From: Acidulodesulfobacterium_A sp049965795
GTDB lineage: Bacteria; SZUA-79; Acidulodesulfobacterales; Acidulodesulfobacteraceae
DNA: 6,097 nt
NCBI GenBank assembly: GCA_049965795.1
Contig: JBMFVW010000043.1
Span: 1-6,097, forward strand
Direction: 5' to 3'
Shown: one piece after another, positions 1-5,672 of the stretch
How the letters are laid out: every line of letters starts with the position of its first letter
Position numbering within the stretch: position 1 is the first letter of the stretch
Translations under genes and position numbers: made by a program
The notes under the pieces: model-generated
Told to the model about the DNA's origin: nothing
Seen by the model: the letters and a program-made list of their open reading frames with translations, nothing else
Databases searched by the model: none

Positions 1-1
1 T

Positions 2-1102
2 AAAGAGATTTTGGGGGAAGGCATTTTTAACGTATTAGTAGGACCTGTGCATGCGGGAATAATCGAACCCGGGCATTTCAGGTTTTCTTTAGCGGGAGAG
101 CCGGTTTTGCAGCTTGAAATAAGACATTTTTGGAAACACAGGGGTATCGAAAAACTCTGCGAAGGCAAAGATTTTAAGGAAGCGTTAGGAATTATTTCAA
201 AAATTTCCGGAGATAACAGCGTCAATATATCAATTAGCTATCTAGAAGCTGCAGAAAGCATCTTAAATATCGAAATAACCGAAAGAGCAAAATATGTAAG
301 GGTAATTTTTGCGGAACTTGAAAGAATTTGGAACTATGTGCGGGATGTTGCATGGGTTTTTATGGATATAGGATTTGCCCTGCCGGCGCAGAATCTGTTT
401 GCGCTTCAGGAAGAGTTGATGAGGCTTAATAAGAATTTAAGCGGACACAGGTTTATGTTCAATTCTTTAACCTTAGGCGGCGTCAATTTAGACCTTGATT
501 CCGAGAAACTTAAGTCAATAGAGGAGACAGTCAAGAAGGTCGAAAATATTATAAAAGATTCTGAAGAATTTATTTTAAGTTCCTCTTCGGTTTTAGACAG
601 ACTTGAATTTACGGGAAAAATTAACAAGAAAACTGCGGAAGAGCTTTCGCTTTGCGGAATAAGTGCAAGGGCGTCGGAACTTAAACGCGATACCAGAGCG
701 GAATTTCCTTATCTTATATACGGCAGGTTAAATTTAAAGCCGCTTATTCTTGACGGTGGAGACGTCTTTGCAAGAACGGCTTTAAGAATAAAGGAAATTT
801 ATCTTTCAAAGAAAATAATTTTGGATTTATTGTCTGATATGCCCAAAGGAAATGTTACCGTTTCATTTGATAGCAATCCTGAAGCATACAGTTATGCAAT
901 AGGTAACTCTGAAACTTCAAGAGGTAATGCTTTTTTTTATATAATGGCTGATGATAAAGGAAAGATTTTCAGACTTAAATATATCGATCCGTCGTTTAGA
1001 ATTTGGCCTTCTATTCAGTACGGCGTTCTTGGAAATATAATTGCCGATTTTCCTTTAATAAACAAAAGCCTTAACCTTTCATATGCAGGGAACGATATGT
1101 GA
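2..1102 (+). CDS. HycE/HyfG/NuoD-like large subunit lacking NiFe ligands (5'-partial)
   Basis: Large subunit of a membrane-bound complex of the NiFe-hydrogenase-group-4 / complex I family. The reading frame is open to the left window edge, so the TTG at 11 is not the real start and the N-terminus (probably a NuoC-like domain) is missing. Numbering from the Leu codon at base 11, family landmarks are GPVHAGIIEPGHFRF (11-25), HRGIEK (43-48), RASELKRDTR (220-229), DPSF (326-329) and a C-terminal DFPLINKSLNLSYAGND. In true hydrogenases the region at 64-70 carries an RxCGxC-type motif and the C-terminus a DPCxxC motif; here they read KISGDNS and DPSF. All four Ni ligands are therefore absent, as in NuoD and in energy-converting-hydrogenase-related (Ehr) proteins. 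H2 chemistry is excluded by that loss. The electron acceptor or substrate is unknown. Family assignment is firm; role in energy conservation is inference. A NuoB-type partner follows 110 bp downstream of this gene's stop. Confidence 0.9.
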   Translation, partial: KEILGEGIFNVLVGPVHAGIIEPGHFRFSLAGEPVLQLEIRHFWKHRGIEKLCEGKDFKEALGIISKISGDNSVNISISYLEAAESILNIEITERAKYVRVIFAELERIWNYVRDVAWVFMDIGFALPAQNLFALQEELMRLNKNLSGHRFMFNSLTLGGVNLDLDSEKLKSIEETVKKVENIIKDSEEFILSSSSVLDRLEFTGKINKKTAEELSLCGISARASELKRDTRAEFPYLIYGRLNLKPLILDGGDVFARTALRIKEIYLSKKIILDLLSDMPKGNVTVSFDSNPEAYSYAIGNSETSRGNAFFYIMADDKGKIFRLKYIDPSFRIWPSIQYGVLGNIIADFPLINKSLNLSYAGNDM

Positions 1103-1164
1103 TTGTGATGTGTTTATCAAAGCGATAATTTAATTTAATAAACGATATTGCTAACGAAACGGAT

Positions 1165-1190
1165 AAATCCCTTATTATAATAAGTAATTT
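1165..1190. promoter_or_regulatory. 26-bp imperfect palindrome with embedded TATAAT upstream of the small-subunit gene
   Basis: A perfect 14-bp palindrome (CTTATTATAATAAG, 1171-1184) is extended by matching AAAT/ATTT ends across a 2-bp mismatch on each side, giving 11 pairs out of 13. TATAAT at 1176-1181 could be a -10 box. The nearest -35-like hexamer (TTGCTA, 1148-1153) would be 22 bp away, so the promoter reading is weak. The site ends 3 bases before the AGGAG of the next gene. It may be an operator, an internal promoter or an RNA structure; the sequence does not decide between these. Confidence 0.35.
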
Positions 1191-1193
1191 GAT

Positions 1194-1198
1194 AGGAG
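1194..1198 (+). promoter_or_regulatory. Ribosome binding site of the small-subunit gene
   Basis: AGGAG lies 14 bases before ATG 1213. The upstream in-frame TTG at 1189 starts before this Shine-Dalgarno sequence and cannot use it. The spacing is longer than ideal but favours ATG 1213 as the start. Confidence 0.55.
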
Positions 1199-1212
1199 AC
1201 GGTATTCATAAA

Positions 1213-1722
1213 ATGTTTTTTAAAAAATTGTTGTTTAAAAATAAGACGCAGGATATAAATCTGGAAAGCGGGACGGGGTCGGTTTTAATTAAAGGATATG
1301 ATTTAAAACGTTCCATTGACAAGGTATTTGGAAGAAGTTTATTTGTCAGACTTGTGGACAGCGGCTCCTGCAACGCTTGCGAAACCGAACTGGCCGCGCT
1401 TTCAAACCCCTATTACGATTTGGAAAGATTCGGCATAAAATTCGTAGCTTCCCCCAAACATGCCGACGTTCTTATAGTAACAGGCTGTTTAACAAGAAAT
1501 ATGCTTAATCCGCTTTTAAAGACTTACGAAAATATTCCTTCGCCTAAGTTTGTTGTTACCGTGGGAGACTGCGCCGAAAACGGCGGACCTTTTAAGGATT
1601 CTTATTCCGTATGCGGACCAGTTTCAAAATATTTTAAGCCGGTAATACACATCAAAGGATGCCCGCCCGAACCTGAAACAATAATATCCGCATTTTTAAA
1701 ATTCATGGATATAATAAAGTAA
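1213..1722 (+). CDS. HycG/HyfI/NuoB-like [4Fe-4S] small subunit
   Basis: Electron-transfer subunit carrying the cluster next to the large subunit's active-site cavity (the N2 / proximal cluster position). The protein is 169 aa from ATG 1213. Likely cluster ligands are C53 and C56 in GSCNACETEL, C120 in VGDCAENGG and C150 in GCPPEPE. This is the hydrogenase-like CxxC arrangement, not the adjacent Cys-Cys of NuoB. Extra cysteines are C92 (VTGC) and C134. The first 40 residues are basic (MFFKKLLFKNK), with no signal peptide, so it should sit on the cytoplasmic face of a membrane complex. The cluster is intact although its partner has lost the NiFe site, so an electron-transfer role is retained. 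The order large subunit then small subunit matches hyf/Ehr-type clusters, but no ferredoxin (HyfH-type) gene lies between. Start choice rests on AGGAG at 1194-1198; a TTG start at 1189 would add 8 residues. Family assignment is strong; the physiological reaction is unknown. Confidence 0.9.
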   Translation: MFFKKLLFKNKTQDINLESGTGSVLIKGYDLKRSIDKVFGRSLFVRLVDSGSCNACETELAALSNPYYDLERFGIKFVASPKHADVLIVTGCLTRNMLNPLLKTYENIPSPKFVVTVGDCAENGGPFKDSYSVCGPVSKYFKPVIHIKGCPPEPETIISAFLKFMDIIK

Positions 1723-1775
1723 AAGTAAATTAAAAAGCCCCAGATTAACTTTATATTAAATAATTAAGAAAAATC
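1723..1775. other. Spacer between the small-subunit stop and the merA promoter
   Basis: AT-rich stretch without an open reading frame. A 7-bp inverted repeat (ATAAAGT 1714-1720 / ACTTTAT 1748-1754) has a 27-base loop and no GC-rich stem, so it is not a credible terminator. How the Ehr-like transcript ends before merA cannot be seen. Confidence 0.4.
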
Positions 1776-1807
1776 TTGACATTATACTTAAGTATATGGT
1801 GTATAAT
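1776..1807 (+). promoter_or_regulatory. merA promoter: TTGACA, 20-bp spacer, TATAAT
   Basis: Both hexamers match the sigma70 consensus perfectly: -35 TTGACA at 1776-1781 and -10 TATAAT at 1802-1807. The spacer (1782-1801) is 20 bp, too long for efficient unaided RNA polymerase binding. That length is the known hallmark of promoters activated by MerR-family regulators, which untwist the DNA. The start site would fall near 1813-1816, about 48 bases before ATG 1862. A second TATAAT at 1820-1825 has no good -35 at 17 bp. Confidence 0.8.
1779..1800. promoter_or_regulatory. MerR-family-type operator dyad within the merA promoter spacer
   Basis: The dyad is centred between 1789 and 1790. Its core TATACTTAAGTATA (1783-1796) is a perfect 14-bp palindrome, and the outer AC (1779-1780) pairs with GT (1799-1800), so 18 of 22 positions are symmetric. 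The AC overlaps the -35 TTGACA, as in known merT- and zntA-type promoters where a dyad begins at the AC of TTGAC and ends just before the -10. The AT-rich core differs from the GTAC-containing mer operators of Tn21/Tn501, so the cognate regulator may be a divergent MerR, or an ArsR-type repressor. No regulator gene is in the window. Confidence 0.65.
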
Positions 1808-1839
1808 AAATATCAAGAGTATAATTAAACAGCAAATTA

Positions 1840-1847
1840 ACTTAAGT
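1840..1847. repeat. Second copy of the operator core ACTTAAGT
   Basis: The 8-bp palindrome ACTTAAGT at 1786-1793 recurs exactly at 1840-1847, with additional symmetric TT (1837-1838) and AA (1849-1850) outside one mismatch pair. The centres are 54 bp apart, about five helical turns. This copy lies in the transcribed leader, directly before the AGGAG of merA. It may be an auxiliary operator, but short AT-rich palindromes also occur by chance in such DNA. Confidence 0.3.
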
Positions 1848-1849
1848 AA

Positions 1850-1854
1850 AGGAG
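1850..1854 (+). promoter_or_regulatory. Ribosome binding site of merA
   Basis: AGGAG with a 7-base spacer to ATG 1862, a strong consensus site. It fixes the merA start so that the HMA domain belongs to the protein. Confidence 0.85.
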
Positions 1855-1861
1855 AAAAATA

Positions 1862-3565
1862 ATGAAAAAGATTAAAATTAATGTCGAGGGTATGACCTGC
1901 GAGCATTGCGTTACATCTTTAAATAAATCTGTAAATAAAGTAAAGGGAGTTGTCAAAATCGATACGTCTTTGGCTAAAAAAGAAAGTTTAATTTTAGCTG
2001 CAGACGACATAAAGGTTGAAGATATTACAAAAAGCATTGAAAATGCGGGATATAAACCTTTATCTCATGAAATTTCTAATGTTTCGGAAGATGAATTAGA
2101 AAAAAGCAATATAGCAACAGGGAGCATTACTGAAAAAAAGAAACATAACTATGATTACGATTTAATAGTGATTGGCGGGGGCTCTGCGGCTTTTTCCGCA
2201 GCTATTAAATTTGCAGACGAAGGCAAAAAGGTATGTGTTATAGAAAATTGGATAATAGGAGGCACATGCCTTAACAGAGGATGCGTTCCTTCAAAACATC
2301 TTTTAGAGGCTGCAAGAATATATTACGAGCCCATTAATAATAAATTTAAAGGTATAGAAACTAAACAAGTCAGGATTGATTTTAAAGAACTTATAAAAGT
2401 AAAAACCGAACTTCTTGACAGTCTTAGAGAAATGAAATATTATAACGTATTAAAAGGCTATGACAATATTACGTTTATAGAAGGCAAAGGAAGTTTTGAG
2501 TCAAAAAATTCAGTAAAAGTTTTGCCCAATGATAAAAATATAGAGCCATATCAAATTACATCCGACAAATTTATTATTGCCACAGGTTCTAAAAATCAGA
2601 TAATTAATATTAACGGTTTGGAAGAAGTAGGATATATTACTAATGAAGAGATTTTAAAATTGGATTATCTGCCGGAAACTCTTTTAATACTTGGTACGAG
2701 AGCGGTATCGTTAGAGTTTGCCCAGATGTTTAGAAGGTTTGGATCAAAAGTTATTGTTGTGGGACGTTCAAAACGGATTTTACTTAATGAAGAACCGGAG
2801 ATTTCCGATTCCATTATTGAAATATTAAAACAAGAAGGAATCGAATTTTTAATGAATTCAACAATAAACAGACTTTATAAAAAAGACGGCAAAAAATTTG
2901 CGGAAATAAAAACTGAAGAAGGCCTTAAAACAGTTAATTTTAATGAATTTTTAATGGCAACCGGTGTTGTGGGAAATACTGACGGCTTAAGTCTCGATGT
3001 TGTCGGTGTCAAAACCGACAAATACGGTTTCGTAAAAGTCGACGGCGAACTTAAAACCGACAATCCGAATATTTATGCCTGCGGCGACGTTACCGGTTTA
3101 ACGAGGTTAGTTACAACTGCTGCGTACGACGGAAAAATTGCTGCGGAAAATATGTTGCACGCGAAACATTTAAAAGTCGATTATTCTGCTGTTGCGCATA
3201 CTATATTTACCGATCCGGAGGTTTCGTCGGTAGGACTGACTGAAGAAACTGCGATAAAAGAGGGTTATGATGTTATAAAAACAGTTTTTCCGGTGGAATA
3301 TGTTCCAAAGGCAAGATCTATTTTTAAAACAGAAGGCGTTATAAAGATTATAGCAGATAAAAAAACCGGAAGGGTTTTGGGTGTTCATATGGTTGCACAC
3401 AATTCGTCGGAAACGATTCAGCAGGCAAGTGTCTATCTTCAAAATGCTTACACGATTCAGCAGATAGGCGAGGAGATTGGCGTATATCCGACTATGGCTG
3501 AAGGACTCAAATTGGCAGCGCAGACTTTTACCAAAGACGTAAGCAAGCTAAGCTGCTGTGCATAA
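1862..3565 (+). CDS. merA: Mercuric reductase (MerA) with N-terminal HMA domain
   Basis: Cytoplasmic flavoenzyme that uses NADPH to reduce Hg(II) to volatile Hg(0). The protein is 567 aa, close to the length of Tn501-type MerA with one HMA domain. Visible parts in order: HMA metal-binding domain about 1-68 with GMTCEHC (C13, C16); a charged linker about 70-97; FAD Rossmann motif GGGSAA (105-110); redox-active disulfide C136/C141 in GGTCLNRGCVPSK; Y258 in GYITNEE; NADPH-binding GTRAVSLEF (278-286); FAD-contact ACGDV (406-410); dimerisation domain with TIFTDPEVSSVGLTE (447-461); Y542 in YPTMAEGLKLAAQTF; and a C-terminal Cys pair C565-C566 in LSCCA. Y258 and Y542 align with the two active-site tyrosines of MerA, and the C-terminal pair hands Hg(II) to the active site in the partner subunit. 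Together these separate it from dihydrolipoamide dehydrogenase, which has a His-Glu pair and no CC tail. The gene has its own MerR-type promoter. No merR, merT or merP is nearby. Confidence 0.95.
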   Translation: MKKIKINVEGMTCEHCVTSLNKSVNKVKGVVKIDTSLAKKESLILAADDIKVEDITKSIENAGYKPLSHEISNVSEDELEKSNIATGSITEKKKHNYDYDLIVIGGGSAAFSAAIKFADEGKKVCVIENWIIGGTCLNRGCVPSKHLLEAARIYYEPINNKFKGIETKQVRIDFKELIKVKTELLDSLREMKYYNVLKGYDNITFIEGKGSFESKNSVKVLPNDKNIEPYQITSDKFIIATGSKNQIININGLEEVGYITNEEILKLDYLPETLLILGTRAVSLEFAQMFRRFGSKVIVVGRSKRILLNEEPEISDSIIEILKQEGIEFLMNSTINRLYKKDGKKFAEIKTEEGLKTVNFNEFLMATGVVGNTDGLSLDVVGVKTDKYGFVKVDGELKTDNPNIYACGDVTGLTRLVTTAAYDGKIAAENMLHAKHLKVDYSAVAHTIFTDPEVSSVGLTEETAIKEGYDVIKTVFPVEYVPKARSIFKTEGVIKIIADKKTGRVLGVHMVAHNSSETIQQASVYLQNAYTIQQIGEEIGVYPTMAEGLKLAAQTFTKDVSKLSCCA

Positions 3566-3635
3566 TCAAAAAATGACTTATATAAATTTTAATTAAAACC
3601 GCTATATCTATCAAGTTGCAAAAAAACAGGTATTG
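3566..3635. other. 70-bp gap between merA and the Mo oxidoreductase gene
   Basis: AT-rich spacer with no GC-rich hairpin plus T-run and no convincing promoter hexamer pair. The only translation signal is a weak AGG at 3628-3630, 5 bases before ATG 3636. Without a terminator, transcription from the merA promoter could continue into the next gene. Confidence 0.5.
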
Positions 3636-5672
3636 ATGGAAATAAAATATTCCGTGTGTCCTCACGACTGCCCCGATACATGCGCTTTAAAGGTTGAAGT
3701 TGAGGACGGTAAAATCGTTAAAGTCGCAGGCGATCCGTCGCAGGCGGTCACAAAAGGAGTTATCTGCGAAAAAGTAAGGTCTTATCCGGAGCGTATTTAC
3801 GGAAACCGGATATTGCAACCGATGCGCAGAACGGGAAAAAAGGGCGGCGGCGAATTTGAGAGAATAAGCTGGAACGACGCCGTTGATGAAATTGCCAAAC
3901 GTTGGAAAGAGCTCATTTCTAAATACGGTTCGGAAAGTATTTTGCCTTATTCTTACGGCGGAACGGAAGGTATAATTAACAAAACAAGCATGGACCGCCG
4001 CCTTTTTAATAAAATAGGCGCTACTTCTCTTGACCGCACTATATGTTCCGCCGCCGGAAGTTTAGGATATCAGCTTGCCTACGGAGAGTCAAGAGGGGTA
4101 AATCCTTTAGACTCGGTTAAGGCTAAACTGATAATATTCTGGGGAATAAATGCTTTAGAAACAAATATGCATCAGGCTCTTTTAGCAGAGGCAGCACGGA
4201 AAACCGGTGCTAAAATAATTGCCGTAGACGTTCACCGGAATAAAACGGCAAAGTGGGCAGACGATTTTTATATGATTCTGCCGGGTTCTGACGGAGCGCT
4301 TGCCCTCGGCATTGCGCATATTATTCTAAGAGATGGTTTAGAAGATAAAGCATTTTTAGAAAAGTATTCTTTCGGATTTGACGAATTCCGCAAGAAGACC
4401 GTGGAATATCCTCCTGATAAAGTTGCAGGTATTACAGGTCTTTCAAAAGAGCGCATAGAGTATTTGGCAAAACTTTATGCAGAAACTAAACCGTCTTTTT
4501 TAAGAATAGGCAACGGACTGCAGCATCATAAAAACGGCGGTATTAATACTTGGCTTATTTCGGTGCTGCCTGCTTTAATAGGCGCATGGTCTTATAACGG
4601 CGGAGGCGCATTGAAGTCTAATTCTGCATATTTTCCTTTAAATGATCAGGCTTTAAAAAGACCAGATTTATTAGAAAAACCTGTAAGAACCGTTAATATG
4701 GTTCAGCTCGGAAAAGCTTTGTGCGAACTTAAAAATCCTCCTATTATGTCACTATACGTTTATAACAGCAATCCGGCAGTAGTAGCCCCTAATCAGAACT
4801 TAGTCATTAAAGGACTTGCAAGGGAAGATCTTTTTACCGTAGTTCACGAACAGACTATGACCGATACGGCAAGATGGGCAGATATAATACTTCCTGCAAC
4901 TACATGTTTTGAACATGCGGACCTTTATGTAAGTTATTGGCATACTTTTATTCAATGGGCAGATCCCGTTATCCCGCCTTTAGGAGAGGCAAAGCCTAAT
5001 ATCGAAGTATTTAAGCTTATTGCCGATGCTTTAGGTTTTAACGACGAATGTTTTTTAGATAACGAAGAAGATATTGCGCGTTTGGCTATCGACATTCTTT
5101 ACTGGAAAGAAAAAGGAATAATTTTTGAAAGGTTAAGAAAAGAAAGGTTTATTAAGGTAGAAACTGAAGAATATCCTTTTAAATTTGACAAGCTTAATAC
5201 TTCCTCGGGTAAAATAGATTTTAAAAGCAAAAAAGCCGCAGCTTATGGATTTTCGGAAGTACCGCAGTATAATCCTATTTTTAAAAACGGCAATTCCGCA
5301 TCAAATCATAATTATCCTTTAACCTTTGTAAGTCCGCCCAATCACTTTTTCTTAAATTCGTCTTTTGCAGGCGTTTCTTCTTTAAAAGCAAAGGCTGTCG
5401 AGCCCTTTTTGGAAATTAATCCTCAAGACGCCGAAGTCAGGGGAATTAAAGACGGAGATTTAGTCAGTGTAGAAAACGAACGGGGCAGTTTATCCATTAA
5501 AACGAAAGTTTTAAATTCCGTTTTGCCGGGTGTTGTTGCTTCAGCCGGTTTATGGTGGAAAGACGATTACCTAAACGGTTCTGGAGTAAACGCTTTGACT
5601 AATGACGATTTATCGGATATCGGTGGCGGTGCTACTTTTTTTTCATCCAAAGTAGAAGTTAAGAAAATTTAA
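3636..5672 (+). CDS. Molybdopterin (bis-MGD) oxidoreductase with N-terminal [4Fe-4S] cluster, substrate unknown
   Basis: Member of the DMSO-reductase / formate-dehydrogenase superfamily, 678 aa, apparently full length. Domains: [4Fe-4S] segment with CPHDCPDTC (C8, C12, C16) and C44 in GVICEKV; central catalytic region with presumed Mo ligand C137 in DRTICSAAG; pterin-contact segments NSNPAVVAPNQN and TDTARWADIILPATTCFEHADLY; and a C-terminal dinucleotide-binding domain about 558-675 ending in GVNALTNDDLSDIGGGATF. The ligand codon is TGT, so it is Cys and not selenocysteine. There is no twin-arginine or other signal peptide, so it is cytoplasmic. Formate dehydrogenases carry a His directly after the Sec/Cys; here it is S138, which argues against formate as substrate. 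The CPHDCPDTC group includes many uncharacterised enzymes such as Bacillus YoaE-like proteins. ATG 3636 is preferred over TTG 3633 because of the AGG at 3628-3630. Its electron partner is not in the window; the upstream Ehr-like complex is a candidate. Confidence 0.92.
   Translation: MEIKYSVCPHDCPDTCALKVEVEDGKIVKVAGDPSQAVTKGVICEKVRSYPERIYGNRILQPMRRTGKKGGGEFERISWNDAVDEIAKRWKELISKYGSESILPYSYGGTEGIINKTSMDRRLFNKIGATSLDRTICSAAGSLGYQLAYGESRGVNPLDSVKAKLIIFWGINALETNMHQALLAEAARKTGAKIIAVDVHRNKTAKWADDFYMILPGSDGALALGIAHIILRDGLEDKAFLEKYSFGFDEFRKKTVEYPPDKVAGITGLSKERIEYLAKLYAETKPSFLRIGNGLQHHKNGGINTWLISVLPALIGAWSYNGGGALKSNSAYFPLNDQALKRPDLLEKPVRTVNMVQLGKALCELKNPPIMSLYVYNSNPAVVAPNQNLVIKGLAREDLFTVVHEQTMTDTARWADIILPATTCFEHADLYVSYWHTFIQWADPVIPPLGEAKPNIEVFKLIADALGFNDECFLDNEEDIARLAIDILYWKEKGIIFERLRKERFIKVETEEYPFKFDKLNTSSGKIDFKSKKAAAYGFSEVPQYNPIFKNGNSASNHNYPLTFVSPPNHFFLNSSFAGVSSLKAKAVEPFLEINPQDAEVRGIKDGDLVSVENERGSLSIKTKVLNSVLPGVVASAGLWWKDDYLNGSGVNALTNDDLSDIGGGATFFSSKVEVKKI

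Noticed and set aside
406..627. Antisense open frame opposite the large-subunit gene
   Set aside because: It lies inside a well-conserved coding region, its translation is low complexity (Ser/Leu/Lys rich), and no family is recognisable. It is a shadow frame.
1189..1212. TTG 1189 as the start of the small-subunit gene
   Set aside because: It lies upstream of the AGGAG at 1194-1198 and would add residues with no family support. ATG 1213 is preferred.
1714..1754. Inverted repeat ATAAAGT/ACTTTAT as a terminator after the small-subunit gene
   Set aside because: Only 7 AT-rich pairs with a 27-base loop and no T-run following a GC stem. Too weak to call.
3170..3442. 90-codon antisense open frame opposite the merA dimerisation domain
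   Set aside because: The + strand encodes conserved MerA motifs across the whole stretch, and the antisense translation has no recognisable domain.
1862..3565. Dihydrolipoamide dehydrogenase as the identity of the flavoenzyme
   Set aside because: The HMA domain, the MerA-type tyrosines at 258 and 542, the YPTMAEGLKLAAQTF segment and the terminal Cys-Cys fit mercuric reductase instead.
4268..4456. Antisense open frame opposite the Mo oxidoreductase
   Set aside because: Short, with no recognisable family, and fully inside a conserved gene.
3636..5672. Selenocysteine-containing formate dehydrogenase
   Set aside because: The active-site codon is TGT with no in-frame TGA, and the following residue is Ser, not the catalytic His.
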